From: Cladopsammia gracilis
Lineage: Eukaryota; Cnidaria; Anthozoa; Scleractinia; Dendrophylliidae
Assembly: GCA_022457155.1 (NCBI GenBank)
Contig: JAJGOT010000037.1
Span: 2,167,001-2,231,000, forward strand
Direction: 5' to 3'
Length of the DNA stretch: 64,000 nucleotides
In this document: positions 28,347 to 38,896 of the stretch, in pieces
Layout: each line of letters starts with the position of its first letter
Numbering within the stretch: the first letter of the stretch is position 1
Notes under the pieces: model-generated
What the model was told of the DNA's origin: nothing
Seen by the model: the letters and a program-made list of their open reading frames with translations, nothing else
The model's database searches: none
Program-made: the position numbers and the translations under genes

Positions 28347-28548
28347 GGGGTTGGTGTATCCGGGACCGCCTCCAAACGCCCGCAAAACCGCTTATTTTTG
28401 GAACTCCCGAACACCTTAGTTGCCGTGCCCCCAGGGCGAATACAATGAGCCCTGGGGGCACGGCAACTAAGGTGTTCGGGAGTTCCAAAAATAAGCGGTT
28501 TTGCGGGCGTTTGGAGGCGGTCCCGAATCACCAACCCCCTATACTACT
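28339..28548. repeat. Right terminal hairpin palindrome
   Basis: Mirror of the left terminus. The stem's arms are about 100 bp, with an 11-base loop around 28438-28448. One loop-side base differs from the left end (G versus A in the left loop context). The outer/inner arm asymmetry (GATTCG outside, GTATCCG inside) is in the same state as on the left. Confidence 0.93.
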
Positions 28549-28553
28549 CCATG
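28549..28553. other. Right target-site duplication CCATG
   Basis: Follows the terminal ...ATACTACT and equals 11194-11198. The sixth base differs (C on the left, T on the right), so the duplication is five bases. Confidence 0.75.
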
Positions 28554-28870
28554 TAATGTAGTTATCTGCTGGAGTTTGGCATGTCGTCGTGCTAGATCCA
28601 TTGTAGGTTTTCGTTAACAAATCTCTGGTTTCCGTAATAAATAAGTTTTTTACAGGGAAGGGTTATTGGCCCTTCGCCCAACCCCCAACCTGGAAGACCA
28701 GGTGCTGCAGTTCGTCTGACCTTTCGCCTGAAACCTGCCCAGCAAGGTTGAACCTACCAGGGACCTTAAACCCAGCTGATATAGCTTCCAGGGTCACTAA
28801 GGTACGCAAACCTCCCCACCACGTTAAGGTTTCAAGTAATTTGAGGCCCAATCGCACAACTTGCAAGTTT
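28554..28870 (-). mobile_element. Detached 5' leader of the split LINE
   Basis: On the minus strand this reads a GC-rich leader containing CTTAACGTGGTGGGGAGGTT and GCTGGGTTTAAGGTCCCTGG, typical of the 5' untranslated region of RTE-like LINEs. It lies in the right place and orientation to be the upstream end of the LINE at 7,186-11,193, separated from it by the Polinton. The 5' limit is near 28,870, where AT-rich DNA begins. Confidence 0.65.
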
Positions 28871-29130
28871 TAAAATATATTGTTTTTGGGGATCTTCATC
28901 AAAGAAGCAAAATTATTAGCTATTGTCTTCTGCTATTCTGATTGGTTAAGCACGAACAGTTCCTAAAATTTGATTGACGGAAATGAATTTTCTTTATTTT
29001 TACACTGAAATATAATTATGAACCATCAGCCCCTCCTCTATTCTTGAAACAAAGATATCCTATGTGGGAAAGAGCCAATGCCGCAGAACAATGGAGTTTA
29101 CTATAGTTCTAAAGAAGGAGCGATCATTAG

Positions 29131-29239
29131 AATACCCGGCCACTTATTTACATATCCCTTAACGTTTTATAGAACGAAGCATATGAAAACAAAAGGATCC
29201 ATTCTTGGTCAACGAGATGCAAATAAGTGGCCGGGTATT
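29131..29239. mobile_element. 109-bp MITE with perfect 19-bp inverted ends
   Basis: AATACCCGGCCACTTATTT at 29131-29149 is exactly complementary to 29221-29239. It lies within a short open frame (29078-29449) of no recognisable content, which is therefore not called a gene. Confidence 0.8.
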
Positions 29240-29649
29240 TTGCAGTTTAGCCTCAAAGAATTGATGACTAAACAAATTTTAAACACTACGTCACCCAGTT
29301 CTCAATGCGTATATTTGTCTCACGCTAAAAGTTGTGTTTTGATTTTAAACCGTTTTAGAAACAAAATTTGGTTATGTCCCGAGCCCGAGAGCTTGCTCGC
29401 AGGCTACACCTATAAAAACAACATTTACCGTACTGTAGCGTTTACCTAAGTCTCTAAAGTTATTCGACGTCCCCATCAGGATCCGAACTCGCATTAACTC
29501 GTGAGCCGGGAGCGTTGGTTATAGGATCAGCAAAACAGCACGCCAGTCAATTGCGTTACAAGTTGGCAAACAATATATCGGGTTAAATTTAAATATTTCA
29601 ACCATGTCGAGTTATCTCATACAGTATTTCAAACAGTGCGTATTTAAGA

Positions 29650-32270
29650 GAGAATTTCTCTGGAGACCGCGTGAGATCAGAAAAATGTGGCACATGCTTC
29701 GAAAATTCCCTACCGTCATATTCAGTTCAGAGATACCCTATGGAAAGTCAATAACTGTGGTGGGATTTTTTTGTGCAAATCTATTTTTGATTTCAAGAAA
29801 ATTCTCAAAACCTGTAACGGACCCCATCGCCATGAAATGGTTGAAATGAAAGCGATGAATATGAGTACAAGAACTGATCTCGTTGAAAGCGCACAGGGAA
29901 GCAAGGCTTTCCCAAATTTGAGCATTTGTGTAGGAGGCATTAACAAATGATTTGAGCTAATAACAGGCTTTGTACTTAAATTTTTGAATTAACGGTGAGT
30001 GTTTGAAAATTGCTCATATTTCATTATTTAAAAATTGCATTTTGGAGCAGTTTTTCAAGAAATATTTTCCCTATGCGGTATAACTCAGAATCGCTTTAAA
30101 TTGCGGTTTTGGAAACGTGGATATAGTGCTCTTTTCAAGGAAACTAAAAAACGTTTGGGCCTCTTAACTACTTCAAAGAAAAAGCCCGTGTCATTTCGAG
30201 GAAATCACAACATCGACTTGTCAACAACCGCAAATAATCGAATTACGCTTGCTGTTATTGAAGCCAAAATTCCGACGAAAACTTATCGCTTTACACCATA
30301 CTAGATCAGAGACATAGTATAACGAGCTTACCTTGCATAGCCAGTGGTTGAAGGTTGGTTTTATCCCTATTTTCGTTTCAAATGGCCATCTTCGCTCGAG
30401 CAGGTTTATCAAATCACGCAATCAGTAAATGTTGCCGAAGGCACTTTCTCGGAAACATCGCTTTTCTCGAAAGTTCCAACCATATTTCAGCTTCCATTCA
30501 GCTATTATATACATTGGACTTGATTGCAAAATAAAGCGTGACGATTTGAACGTTTGAAGTGTCTATAGTGGCAAGTGAGGAAAGTTGGCAGTTCAAAACG
30601 AACAAGGAACTGATCATGAGCCGTTCATGTCACGCAACGAGACTGTGTACACAGCATGGTCACAGGACTCCCAGCAAAACTGCTGGCATTGTTCGTATTT
30701 TTCTTTTCTTCCACCATTGCATCTTCAGTTTTATGCTGCAGCTGTTTATTAAAGAATACGAATTTATTACCCCTTATTAACGAAATGTGAAACAAATCGT
30801 CTATTGGCAACACTAAACTGACCCACGACGCTTTGAAAACTGTCTTGTTATAAAATCATACAAGTGAATACAAACCCCCGCTGTGCAGGTTTATTTTTGG
30901 TATTCACCAGATATAAATGAAATAATATGTACATATTGGCTAAGTGGGAGGGCCGGGTGGGAACCTATTTGGCTCGAGGTCATGGCGTACGGACTGAGCG
31001 CAGCGAGGCCCGTGCGCCATGACCGAGAGCCAAATATTTTCCCATCCGGCCCCGACCTAACTTAGTCAATAAGTATTTTATCATATGACCAATTTGGAGA
31101 CAAAATTACTTAAAATTTTAACACGCGAGGCCGTCCACTTTTGTAATAGTGCCCTACGGCTTTTTCCGGCCCCGCTCGCGCAAATGCGTACGGCTCTCAT
31201 ACGGGACTTTCATCAATGGTTTTGCAAAGAAAAAGCTCGCAGGGCAGGCCGACGGGTCATATAATAAATGAAGTTTAGTCCACTCTAAGTAAACGATGAC
31301 AACATTTTTATCAGCTGTTTAACAAACCAATGGTTTATTAAATTTCAGAAATATATTCACTTGCGCAGTGGTTTATATAAGATACGATGATACCACAACT
31401 ACTAACGCTATAACGGACTACAACAAGTTCGGAAATTCAAGCAGGGCTCTAACCTCTTTTAACTGGTTACGGAATATGTAACAAAATTGAAATCTGCGTG
31501 TTGCTTCTATACTGGCAGGATATGGACAGCGCCCTAGTCGTCTTGTAGCCTTCCGGATTCAGCGGGGAAGCTTTCAATATTCAGTAAATTATTCTTTATG
31601 GTGTGTTAGTAGCCTGTACCAGAGGAAATTGATCAGGGAATGGGCACTGAAAACTAGATTTTTGTCATTCTGGAATGAATGCGCTCGAATGCGGTGCAAA
31701 GTTCAAGGATTTGAATGGCAACCTTCCTCGGACGCCGCGTTCATACCAGCGACACTGCCCAGGTACAGTGTCCACTCACACACCAGAGGTAGCTCCATCT
31801 TGTTCCAGGTGCTCCGGATGGGTGCCAAGAATTGGGGAACAGCGCGAAAGTATTGGAGGCGAAATGACGGCGAGGGGACCGCGTTCCCTCTCATCGCGTC
31901 TGCTTTGCTCGCTATTTTTACACGCCATTCCCCTATTATGTGGGTCTTTCCCATTGTCTGAATTCCTGGAACAGGCTATATTGTAAGACTGAACGCGATC
32001 TATTCGGAGACACGAAATGGCAGTAGTTACAGTACGTCTGAACCTGTAAGTGAGGACGCTCCTATTGCGACAATCAATGCAATACACGCTCTTCGAAATC
32101 GCAGGCACTTGACATGCACCGCGTCCCGCGCACTTCATGTACACTTCACGTGCATTCCACTTGCACTTCACACGTTTCAACACCCGATTTTTATGCGCAA
32201 CCATTTTTTGAAGAGCGGATCATTGAATCTGTATTCTGACACTCCTACCTTCTAGCAGTACGTGAGCGGC
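29650..32270. repeat. Left arm of large inverted repeat
   Basis: Matches 32,510-35,960 in reverse orientation with roughly 90-97 per cent identity by eye. For example, the 73-residue frame at 30,559-30,780 has an identical counterpart on the minus strand at 34,834-35,052. It includes an insertion (about 30,925-31,262) absent from the other arm. No protein of known family is encoded. Confidence 0.9.
30925..31262. mobile_element. Insertion present only in the left arm
   Basis: Contains a palindromic MITE of about 140 bp (30,933-31,070) built on TTGGCTAAGTGGGAGGGCCG and its complement. The stem also includes GGTCATGGCG and CGCCATGACC. GC-rich sequence containing CTTTTTCCGGCCCCGCTCGC follows. 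The equivalent position of the right arm reads straight through. Confidence 0.65.
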
Positions 32271-32509
32271 AAGTATGTCCTTACTCATAACCCAGTGTAA
32301 GCGCGCATTGGACTTGAATGTTGAAACCTGCTCACTAGAACAAGCGGAGTGACGCGAGTGCGTGTTCAAGCGCGTTAACAGTGGAACTTCAGTACTATCA
32401 GACAGTACTGTATAATGCAGACACTAGACAGTTAACAATCATGAGCGTACTTCAACTAAATTGTCATTCGTGTTAGTTGAACGTCAGAGACAATTGCTCG
32501 GGTGACTTT
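32271..32509. other. Unique spacer at the centre of the inverted repeat
   Basis: About 238 bp between CTACCTTCTAGCAGTACGTGA and its complement. It has small internal palindromes such as CAGTACTATCAGACAGTACTG (about 32,390-32,410) but no coding potential. Confidence 0.7.
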
Positions 32510-33374
32510 CACGTACTGCTAGAAGGTAGGAGTGTCAAAATACAGATTCAATGATCCGCTATTCAAAAAATGGCTGCGCGTAAAAATTGGGTGTTGAAAC
32601 GCGTGAAGTGCGAGTGGAATGCACGTGAAGTGTACGTGAAGTGCGCGGGACGCGGTGCCCGTCAAGTGCTTGCGATTTCGAAGAGCGTGTATTGTATTGA
32701 TTGTCACAATAGGAGCGTCCCTCACTTACAGGTTCAGACGTACTGTTACTACTGCCATTTCGTGTCTCCGAATAGTTCGCGTTCAGACTTACAATATAGC
32801 CTGTTCCAGGAATTCAGAAAATGGGAAAGACCCACAATATAGGGGAATGGCGTGTAAAAATAGCGAGCAAAGCAGACGCGATGCAGATGAGAGGGGGCGC
32901 TGTCCCCTCACCGTTATTTCGCCTCCTATACTTTAGCGCTGTTCCCCAATTCTGGGCACCCATCCGGAGCACCTGGAACAAGATATACCTCTGGTGTGTG
33001 AGTGGACACTGTACCTGGGCAGTGTCGATGGTGTGAACGCGGCGTCCGAGGAAGGTTGCCATTCAAATCCTTGAACTTTGCATCGCATTCGAGCGCATTC
33101 ATTCCAGAATGAAAAAGATCTAGTTTTCAGTGCCCGTTCCCTTATCAATTTCCTCTGGTACAGGCTACTAACACACCATAAAGAATAACTAACTGAATAT
33201 TGAAAGCTTCCCCGCTGAATCCGGAAGGCTACAAGACGACTAGGGCGTTGTCCATATCCTGCCAGTATAGAAGCAACACGCAGAGTGCAATTTTGTTACA
33301 TATTCCGTAACCAGTTAAAAGAGGTTAAAGCCCTGCTTGAATTTCCGAACTTGTTGTAGTCCGTTATAGCGTTA

Positions 33375-34313
33375 TGGCTCCGTCAATTCCAAGCCTGCTC
33401 ATCCCCCCACAACCCCCCCCCCCCCCCCTTTCCGGGAATTTGTCGGGCATTTTATAACTTTTCCTTCCCAAGGGTGGGGCATTTGCTAAAATAGGTCAGC
33501 CCGGGGGTGGGGCATTGTCAAAGCAACCTTATCTTATGGATATTAAATTCGTACATGCTTCGTTGTTTATTTTAATTTTTCTGATTTCCCCCAGTATAAA
33601 AATATAAAAACTGAGCCGATAAATGTCGCTTCAGACCTGCACTTTCCAAGTGAAAATATTAAAGTTTCACACAATTTTCAAAACATGCCGCCTATTGCCT
33701 TACATTTCAAGTGCCACAGAAGATAATATCTATATCGCGGCAAATTTTCAATTTTTGTTGACGTCTTATTTGCCAACATTCATGGCCTTGGTGTCTTCGT
33801 GATTTGTCGCAACAGATCTGTCTATTTAAAAATTCAATAGCAACTTCACTTGAAAAAGCGTTTCAATCAACGGCGACCTTACCGTGTAAATGGATTGAAC
33901 GTTAGCATAGTTTTAATCAAAATTAATAACATTAACAACGAGAATCGACAGGAAATTATTGGAGTCAAAAGTTTTGTGGAAACATAACACAAATATTTAG
34001 AACGAATGAGGGAACGGATATAAGTAATACTGAGCCAAGGTAGAACGAAAGAATTCCTAGCATTAATAAAGATCCATTTATTTGTGAGCAATTATTGCTT
34101 CCATCAACAATCATTGAAATAAAAATTTTGATCTTGTCCCATGGTCAAGCATTTACACTCTTTCAGATACCCCACCGTGGGGATTTGTACATATAAGCTG
34201 ACCCCACTGTGGGGCATTTGCTACTTTTTAAAAAATAAAAAGACAAATGCCCGACAAATTCCCGGGGGGGGGGGGGGGGGGGAGGGTGAGCAGGCTTGGA
34301 ATTGACGGAGCCA
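33375..34313. mobile_element. Harbinger-like non-autonomous element, TTA duplication
   Basis: Inverted ends TGGCTCCGTCAATTCCAAGC and complement, extended inward by a C-run/G-run and a GAATTTGTCGGGCATTT block. TTA flanks both sides (33372-33374 and 34314-34316). The left arm of the palindrome shows the empty site, GCGTTAGTAG. A 3-bp TTA/TAA duplication is typical of PIF/Harbinger. 939 bp, no ORF. Confidence 0.8.
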
Positions 34314-34505
34314 TTAGTAGTTTTGGTATCTGCGCAAGTGAATATATTTCTGAAATTTAATAAACCATTGGTTTGTTAAACAGCTGATAAAAATGATGTT
34401 ATCGTTTACTTAGAGTGGACTTGACTTCATTTATTTCATTTATATCTGGTAAATTCCAAAAATAAATCTGCACAGCGAGGGTTTGTATTCACTTGTATGT
34501 ATTTA

Positions 34506-34757
34506 GGGACGGGACATTATTTTTTTGACGAGGCGGGTTGGAAAATTTTCGCATGCAAACATTTTTTTTTATATGCGGCACCTGCTGCAAACAATTTATT
34601 TTGTGTCTCCATCCAACTGCCATACTTCCAGCAAACAATTTTTTTCTTTATTTTTTGCTTGCGTACAGTTTATTTCAGTGTTTATAGCCTCTGCAAACAA
34701 TTTATTTCAAAATTTTCCAAACCCTCCCCCCCCGTCAAAAAAATAATGGTCCGTCCC
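34506..34757. mobile_element. Second Harbinger-like MITE, TTA duplication
   Basis: 252 bp with ends GGGACGGGACATTATTTTTT and complement. TTA duplications lie at 34503-34505 and 34758-34760. The left arm lacks it. Confidence 0.75.
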
Positions 34758-35960
34758 TTATACCAAGACAGTTTTCAAAGCGTCGTGGGTCAGTTTAGTG
34801 TTTCCAATAGACGATTTGTTTCACAGTTCGTTCATAAGGGGTAATAAATTCGTATTCTTTAATAAACAGCTGCAGCATAAAACTGAAGATGCAATGGTGG
34901 AAGAAAAGAAAAATACGAACAATGCCAGCAGTTTTGCTGGGAGTCCTGTGACCATGCTGTGTACACAGTCTCGTTGCGTGACATGAACGGCTCATGATCA
35001 GTTCCTTGTTCGTTTTGAACTGCCAACTTTCCTCACTTGCCACTATAGACACTTCAAACGTTCAAATCGTCACGCTTTATTTTGCAATCAAGTCCAATGT
35101 ATATAATAGCTGAATGGAAGCTGAAATATGGTTGGAACTTTCGAGAAAAGCGATGTTTCCGAGAAAGTGCCTTCGGCAACATTTACTGATTGCGTGATTT
35201 GATAAACCTGCTCGAGCGAAGATGGCCATTTGAAACGAAAATAGGGATAAAACCAACCTTCAACCACTGGCTATGCAAGGTAAGCTCGTTATACTATGTC
35301 TCTGATCTAGTATGGTGTAAAGCGATAAGTTTTCGTCGGAATTTTGGCTTCAATAACAGCAAGCGTAATTCGATTATTTGCGGTTGTTGACAAGTCGATG
35401 TTGTGATTTCCTCGAAATGACACGGGCTTTTTCTTTGAAGTAGTTAAGAGGCCCAAACGTTTTTTAGTTTCCTTGAAAAGAGCACTATATCCACGTTTCC
35501 AAAACCGCAATTTAAAGCGATTCTGACTTATACCGCATAGGGAAAATATTTCTTGAAAAACTGCTCCAAAATGCAATTTTTTAATAATGAAATATGAGCG
35601 ATTTTCAAACACTCACCGTTAATTCAGAAATGTAACTACAAAACCTGTTATTAGCTCAAATCATTTGTTAATGCCTCCTACACAAATGCTCAAATTGGGG
35701 AAAGCCTTGCTTCCCTGTGCGCTTTTAACGAGAACTTGTATTGTGTTCATATTCGGCGCTCTTATTTCGGCTATTTCATGGCGATGGGGGGACCGTTAGA
35801 GTTTTTGAGATTTTCTAGAATTGAAAAATAGATTTCAGCAAAAAAATACCACCACGTTTATTGACTCACCATGGGCTATCTTTGAGCTAAACATGAGGGT
35901 AGGGAAATTTTCCATCATGTGCCACCTCTCACGCGGTCAGGGAAAAAAGGCTCTCTTAAG

Positions 35961-37030
35961 TGCCACTATAAGACATGATTTTTTTATTTGTGGTTTTAGA
36001 AACAAAATTTCAGGTTTATTTGAATTTTTTTTTAAATAGCAGCGAAATGCCACACATTAAAAAAAAAAAAACCCTGCTGCAACGTTTACCTAAGTCTTGA
36101 AAAATCAATTTCAAGTCCGCAGATCGGTTTTAATTTTCCATACTGAGTTTGAAGTCAAAGAATTGAAGAGTAAACATAAAAATAACATCACATGTGCCGT
36201 TATAGTTTTAAATAGCTTCGATTTATTTGCGAAGAATGGCATGATAAACAAATAAACTTACAAAACCAAACCTTCGTTATTGAAATTGTAACCAAGGTCC
36301 CTACAATTCTTACTTTTACAATGCCATTCAAACATGTGTTATTATTAATATTATTACTTCAGCGTTACTTATTTTTGTCGTTATGTAAATGATATAAATT
36401 ACCAATGAAACGCTTGTTATCATCGTCTTGCATACATGCAATGTACACAAAGTTTTCTTGATCGAAAAGCTATGAAAACGATGTTAAAACATAACTAAAG
36501 CGCGCTAAATTAATCACAAAAGCATTCACTATTTTGTTATATATACGGTTAACTATTTTCTGATTATCTGCAAGTTATTTATAATATAAAGAAAACATTT
36601 CAATTACATTGACTGTTTATAAATACTGGAAGCAAATTGGCTAGATTCGACTAAAACCACCAGCCAAAAATTGATGAAAACGGACTGATTTTACATGCAA
36701 ACCTCTCTTAAAGGCGGACATCAGCAGTTTACTGGTTCTGGCCGAATTTAAATTGTTTTTCTGTATGAGGCTCACACCTCTTTAAGGCGAACAGCTGGAG
36801 CAGGTTCTAAGGGTGTCCAGCTTAGAGATAGTTCACTGTTCTCTGATGCAGTTCAAAGCACGTCTTCCAGGGACCCCTAAAGGCCGAGAGAACCTCGTCT
36901 TCGGATCAGAGTTCTCTCTACGCCATTAATCTATATCCTATTTTGTTCTATTTGAAGAAAAAACATTTAATTGCTGTTTGGTTAATTTCCCGGATATCAA
37001 CAAGAACAAATGGTGGCCCAGTTGTTAGTT
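35961..37030. other. No gene recognised
   Basis: AT-rich. The next expected exon of the kinase gene on the minus strand (with a CW...RP motif) was looked for here and not found. Confidence 0.4.
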
Positions 37031-37037
37031 AACTTAC

Positions 37038-37134
37038 ATTTCATCATTACACGTGACGGGTTTTTCCATGCGATATCCCGACTTCAGAACATTTTGCAAC
37101 CTCCTGTTGCTTATTCCAGGATATGGGATGCCTC
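37038..37134 (-). CDS. Receptor-type tyrosine kinase exon (subdomain X)
   Basis: 97-bp minus-strand exon between a TTTTTAAG acceptor and a GTAAGTT donor. It encodes [20 protein letters not shown] and then [11 protein letters not shown], the stretch after subdomain IX of tyrosine kinases (GG-x-PYPG ... L-x-x-G-x-R-M-x-K-P-x-x-C). It splices in phase to the exon at 37511-37551, giving an uninterrupted TMGGIPYPG across the junction. Confidence 0.8.
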
Positions 37135-37510
37135 CTTAAAAATATCAATTTAAAGATCAATGATGAGTCATCAAAAAAAAAAAAAATAAACGTTTATTTC
37201 TAAAGATGAAATTTGACAACACATCAGAACGAATAAAACCATATCAGGTGGAGGAGGGGTTGGACTATGAAGCAAGGAAAAACACAGAAAGTAATCCAAG
37301 CATTTCTAATATTTGACGCCCTTCAATACCTTATATTTACATATTTAGTATACTTATATTTAGTGATAATGATAAATGTAAATAAATGATTTTTTTAAAG
37401 TGCATTTCCTATGAAAATATTCAAACGCGCCTTTCATTTAATAAATATTTGGAACAGCGATTTAAAATATTAGCCAAAGGAAAAGCAATACATGGTTGAA
37501 AAAACCTTAC

Positions 37511-37551
37511 CCATTGTAGCCAACTCCAACATCACCACTCCGAAGGACCAT
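37511..37551 (-). CDS. Receptor-type tyrosine kinase exon (subdomain IX)
   Basis: 41-bp minus-strand exon with a CTTTAG acceptor and a GTAAGG donor, encoding WSFGVVMLELATMG, the WSFGV motif of tyrosine kinase domains. Upstream (higher coordinate) kinase exons were not found before the LINE fragment and satellite. The gene may continue beyond them, or these may be orphan exons. Confidence 0.75.
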
Positions 37552-37699
37552 CTAAAGTACAAGGTATCAGGAATCAAATACATGTAATACTTTAATACCA
37601 ATAGCAAGTATTTTGATGTATTACTGGCTCTTTCAAGATTGACGGAAGGCAACGATTGCCCGCCACAGATTGTCCCAAGAGTTCATGTCCCTATTTTAA

Positions 37700-38760
37700 A
37701 GGCACTTATCTCCTTTATTTATTATTTTTTTTTCCTTTCCGTATGCTTTTATTGAACAATACACTTAATACTTACAATACAAAAAAAAAAATACTTACAA
37801 TACAGTACATTGCTCTACATACAATACCAGATAAAATAATACTACACATAAAACCTACAAACAATATCTACGTTAGATTACAGAGACGTATAAATAAATA
37901 AAAAAATAAATAAATAAATAAATAAATAAATAAAGAGGGTTAATTCGGCCATTTGGAACGCTACAGGATAAAACAAAAAAAGGCAAGCTGCATATTTAGC
38001 TTAAATAGTTTAGAAAAGGGCGCCACTTATTTATGTGAAAATCAAGCCTGTTATTCTTAAAAGCAATGTGGTTTTCAATGCGTTCTATATACTTTCATTT
38101 GGCTATAAGGTGAGCCAGGGAAGGTGGAGATTTTCTTTGCCGATTGTAAAATATGATTTGCTTACAAATGCAGTGATGATATGATTCAGGAGTGTCCAAA
38201 ACCGAGTATTAGTAGTGTATCCAAGCATGATATCAATTTTGTCAAGTGCGTTGATTCCAAAGCCAAGTTCATTTAGCCACGAGATTACTGATTTCCAGAA
38301 GTCCTGACTGGCCTTACATTCAGAGAATAAATGCTCGAGGGATCCTTTCGCCTCCTCGCAAAAGGAACACAACATTTAAAAGGTTCTGATAAAAAAGTAG
38401 TTGTTCATTTCGTTTGGTCGGAGCATATAAGTTTAAAAGGAGGTATTGAGATTCTTGTATCAACGCTTCGATGAAGACAAAACGGCCGTTTTCATCACAT
38501 TTGACGGTTTTTAATTCGCATTGAAGCTGGTCTGAAATCAACACAAGCACGCCTCTACTGTAATTAGTCCCGGGCTATAGATCATCTCACCGCGCCATTG
38601 AAACTTCCAGTTATTAACTATATCAGGAGTGCTGTAGGTTCAGTAGAGAAAGATTAGGTCCGCTTTTTGTTTCGATATCCAAGTGAATATTGATTTGCGC
38701 CTTTAAAAATCGCGAATTCCTCCAGCATTTAAGGACAAAAGCTTGAAAGTTACCTCGCCT
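37700..38760 (-). mobile_element. Internally deleted LINE fragment
   Basis: From high to low coordinate it reads an endonuclease piece (about 38,760-38,400: CDENGRFVFIEALIQ and LLLNLYAPTKRNEQ). This is joined directly to the C-terminal zinc-knuckle piece of a reverse transcriptase (38,375-38,103: CSFCEEAKGSLEHLFSEC). A 3' tail with ATAAATAA repeats (about 37,890-37,935) follows. The whole RT catalytic domain is missing, so this is a deletion derivative. Confidence 0.8.
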
Positions 38761-38847
38761 ATTGTGTTATTAAGGTGTCAACTGTCAAAGTGGCAAGACA
38801 GGTGTAAATAGCGCAGCAGTTTCTTTGAATAACAGTGGTCAAAATTG

Positions 38848-38863
38848 CCAAACACCCCCCCAC

Positions 38864-38894
<31 letters not shown>

Positions 38895-38896
38895 AG
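38848..38896. repeat. Poly-C and (AC)n microsatellite
   Basis: C-runs with single A interruptions followed by (AC)n, merging directly into the 10-bp satellite. Confidence 0.9.

Larger units (their letters stand above)
11199..28548. mobile_element. Polinton/Maverick (adintovirus-like) element, 17.35 kb
   Basis: A self-synthesising DNA transposon/endogenous virus. Support comes from family B DNA polymerase, DDE integrase, packaging ATPase, a capsid-like protein pair, long terminal inverted repeats beginning AGTAGTAT, and a 5-bp target duplication. Gene order from the left is a membrane protein within the terminal repeat, PolB (+), integrase and a minus-strand late-type cluster to the capsid gene, the coiled-coil protein (+), the 617-residue protein (-), a minor capsid candidate and two further plus-strand genes, and exonuclease (-). 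Only the exonuclease shows a clear frame break, so the insertion appears young. No cysteine protease gene was recognised. Confidence 0.93.
32510..35960. repeat. Right arm of large inverted repeat
   Basis: Inverted copy of 29,650-32,270, lengthened by two transposon insertions (33,375-34,313 and 34,506-34,757). Homology fades near the CTGACCGCGTGAG sequence at about 35,930. Confidence 0.9.

Noticed and set aside
28221..28385. Longer exonuclease start at 28385
   Set aside because: The extra 55 codons are terminal-repeat sequence upstream of the GCATATACC box; the same repeat is non-coding before polB.
29078..29449. 123-codon plus-strand frame
   Set aside because: It spans a 109-bp MITE with perfect inverted ends and has no recognisable domain.
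31776..32936. Open frames of 90-142 codons in both arms of the palindrome
   Set aside because: Mirror copies of the same low-information sequence, with no motifs; the frames differ in length between arms.
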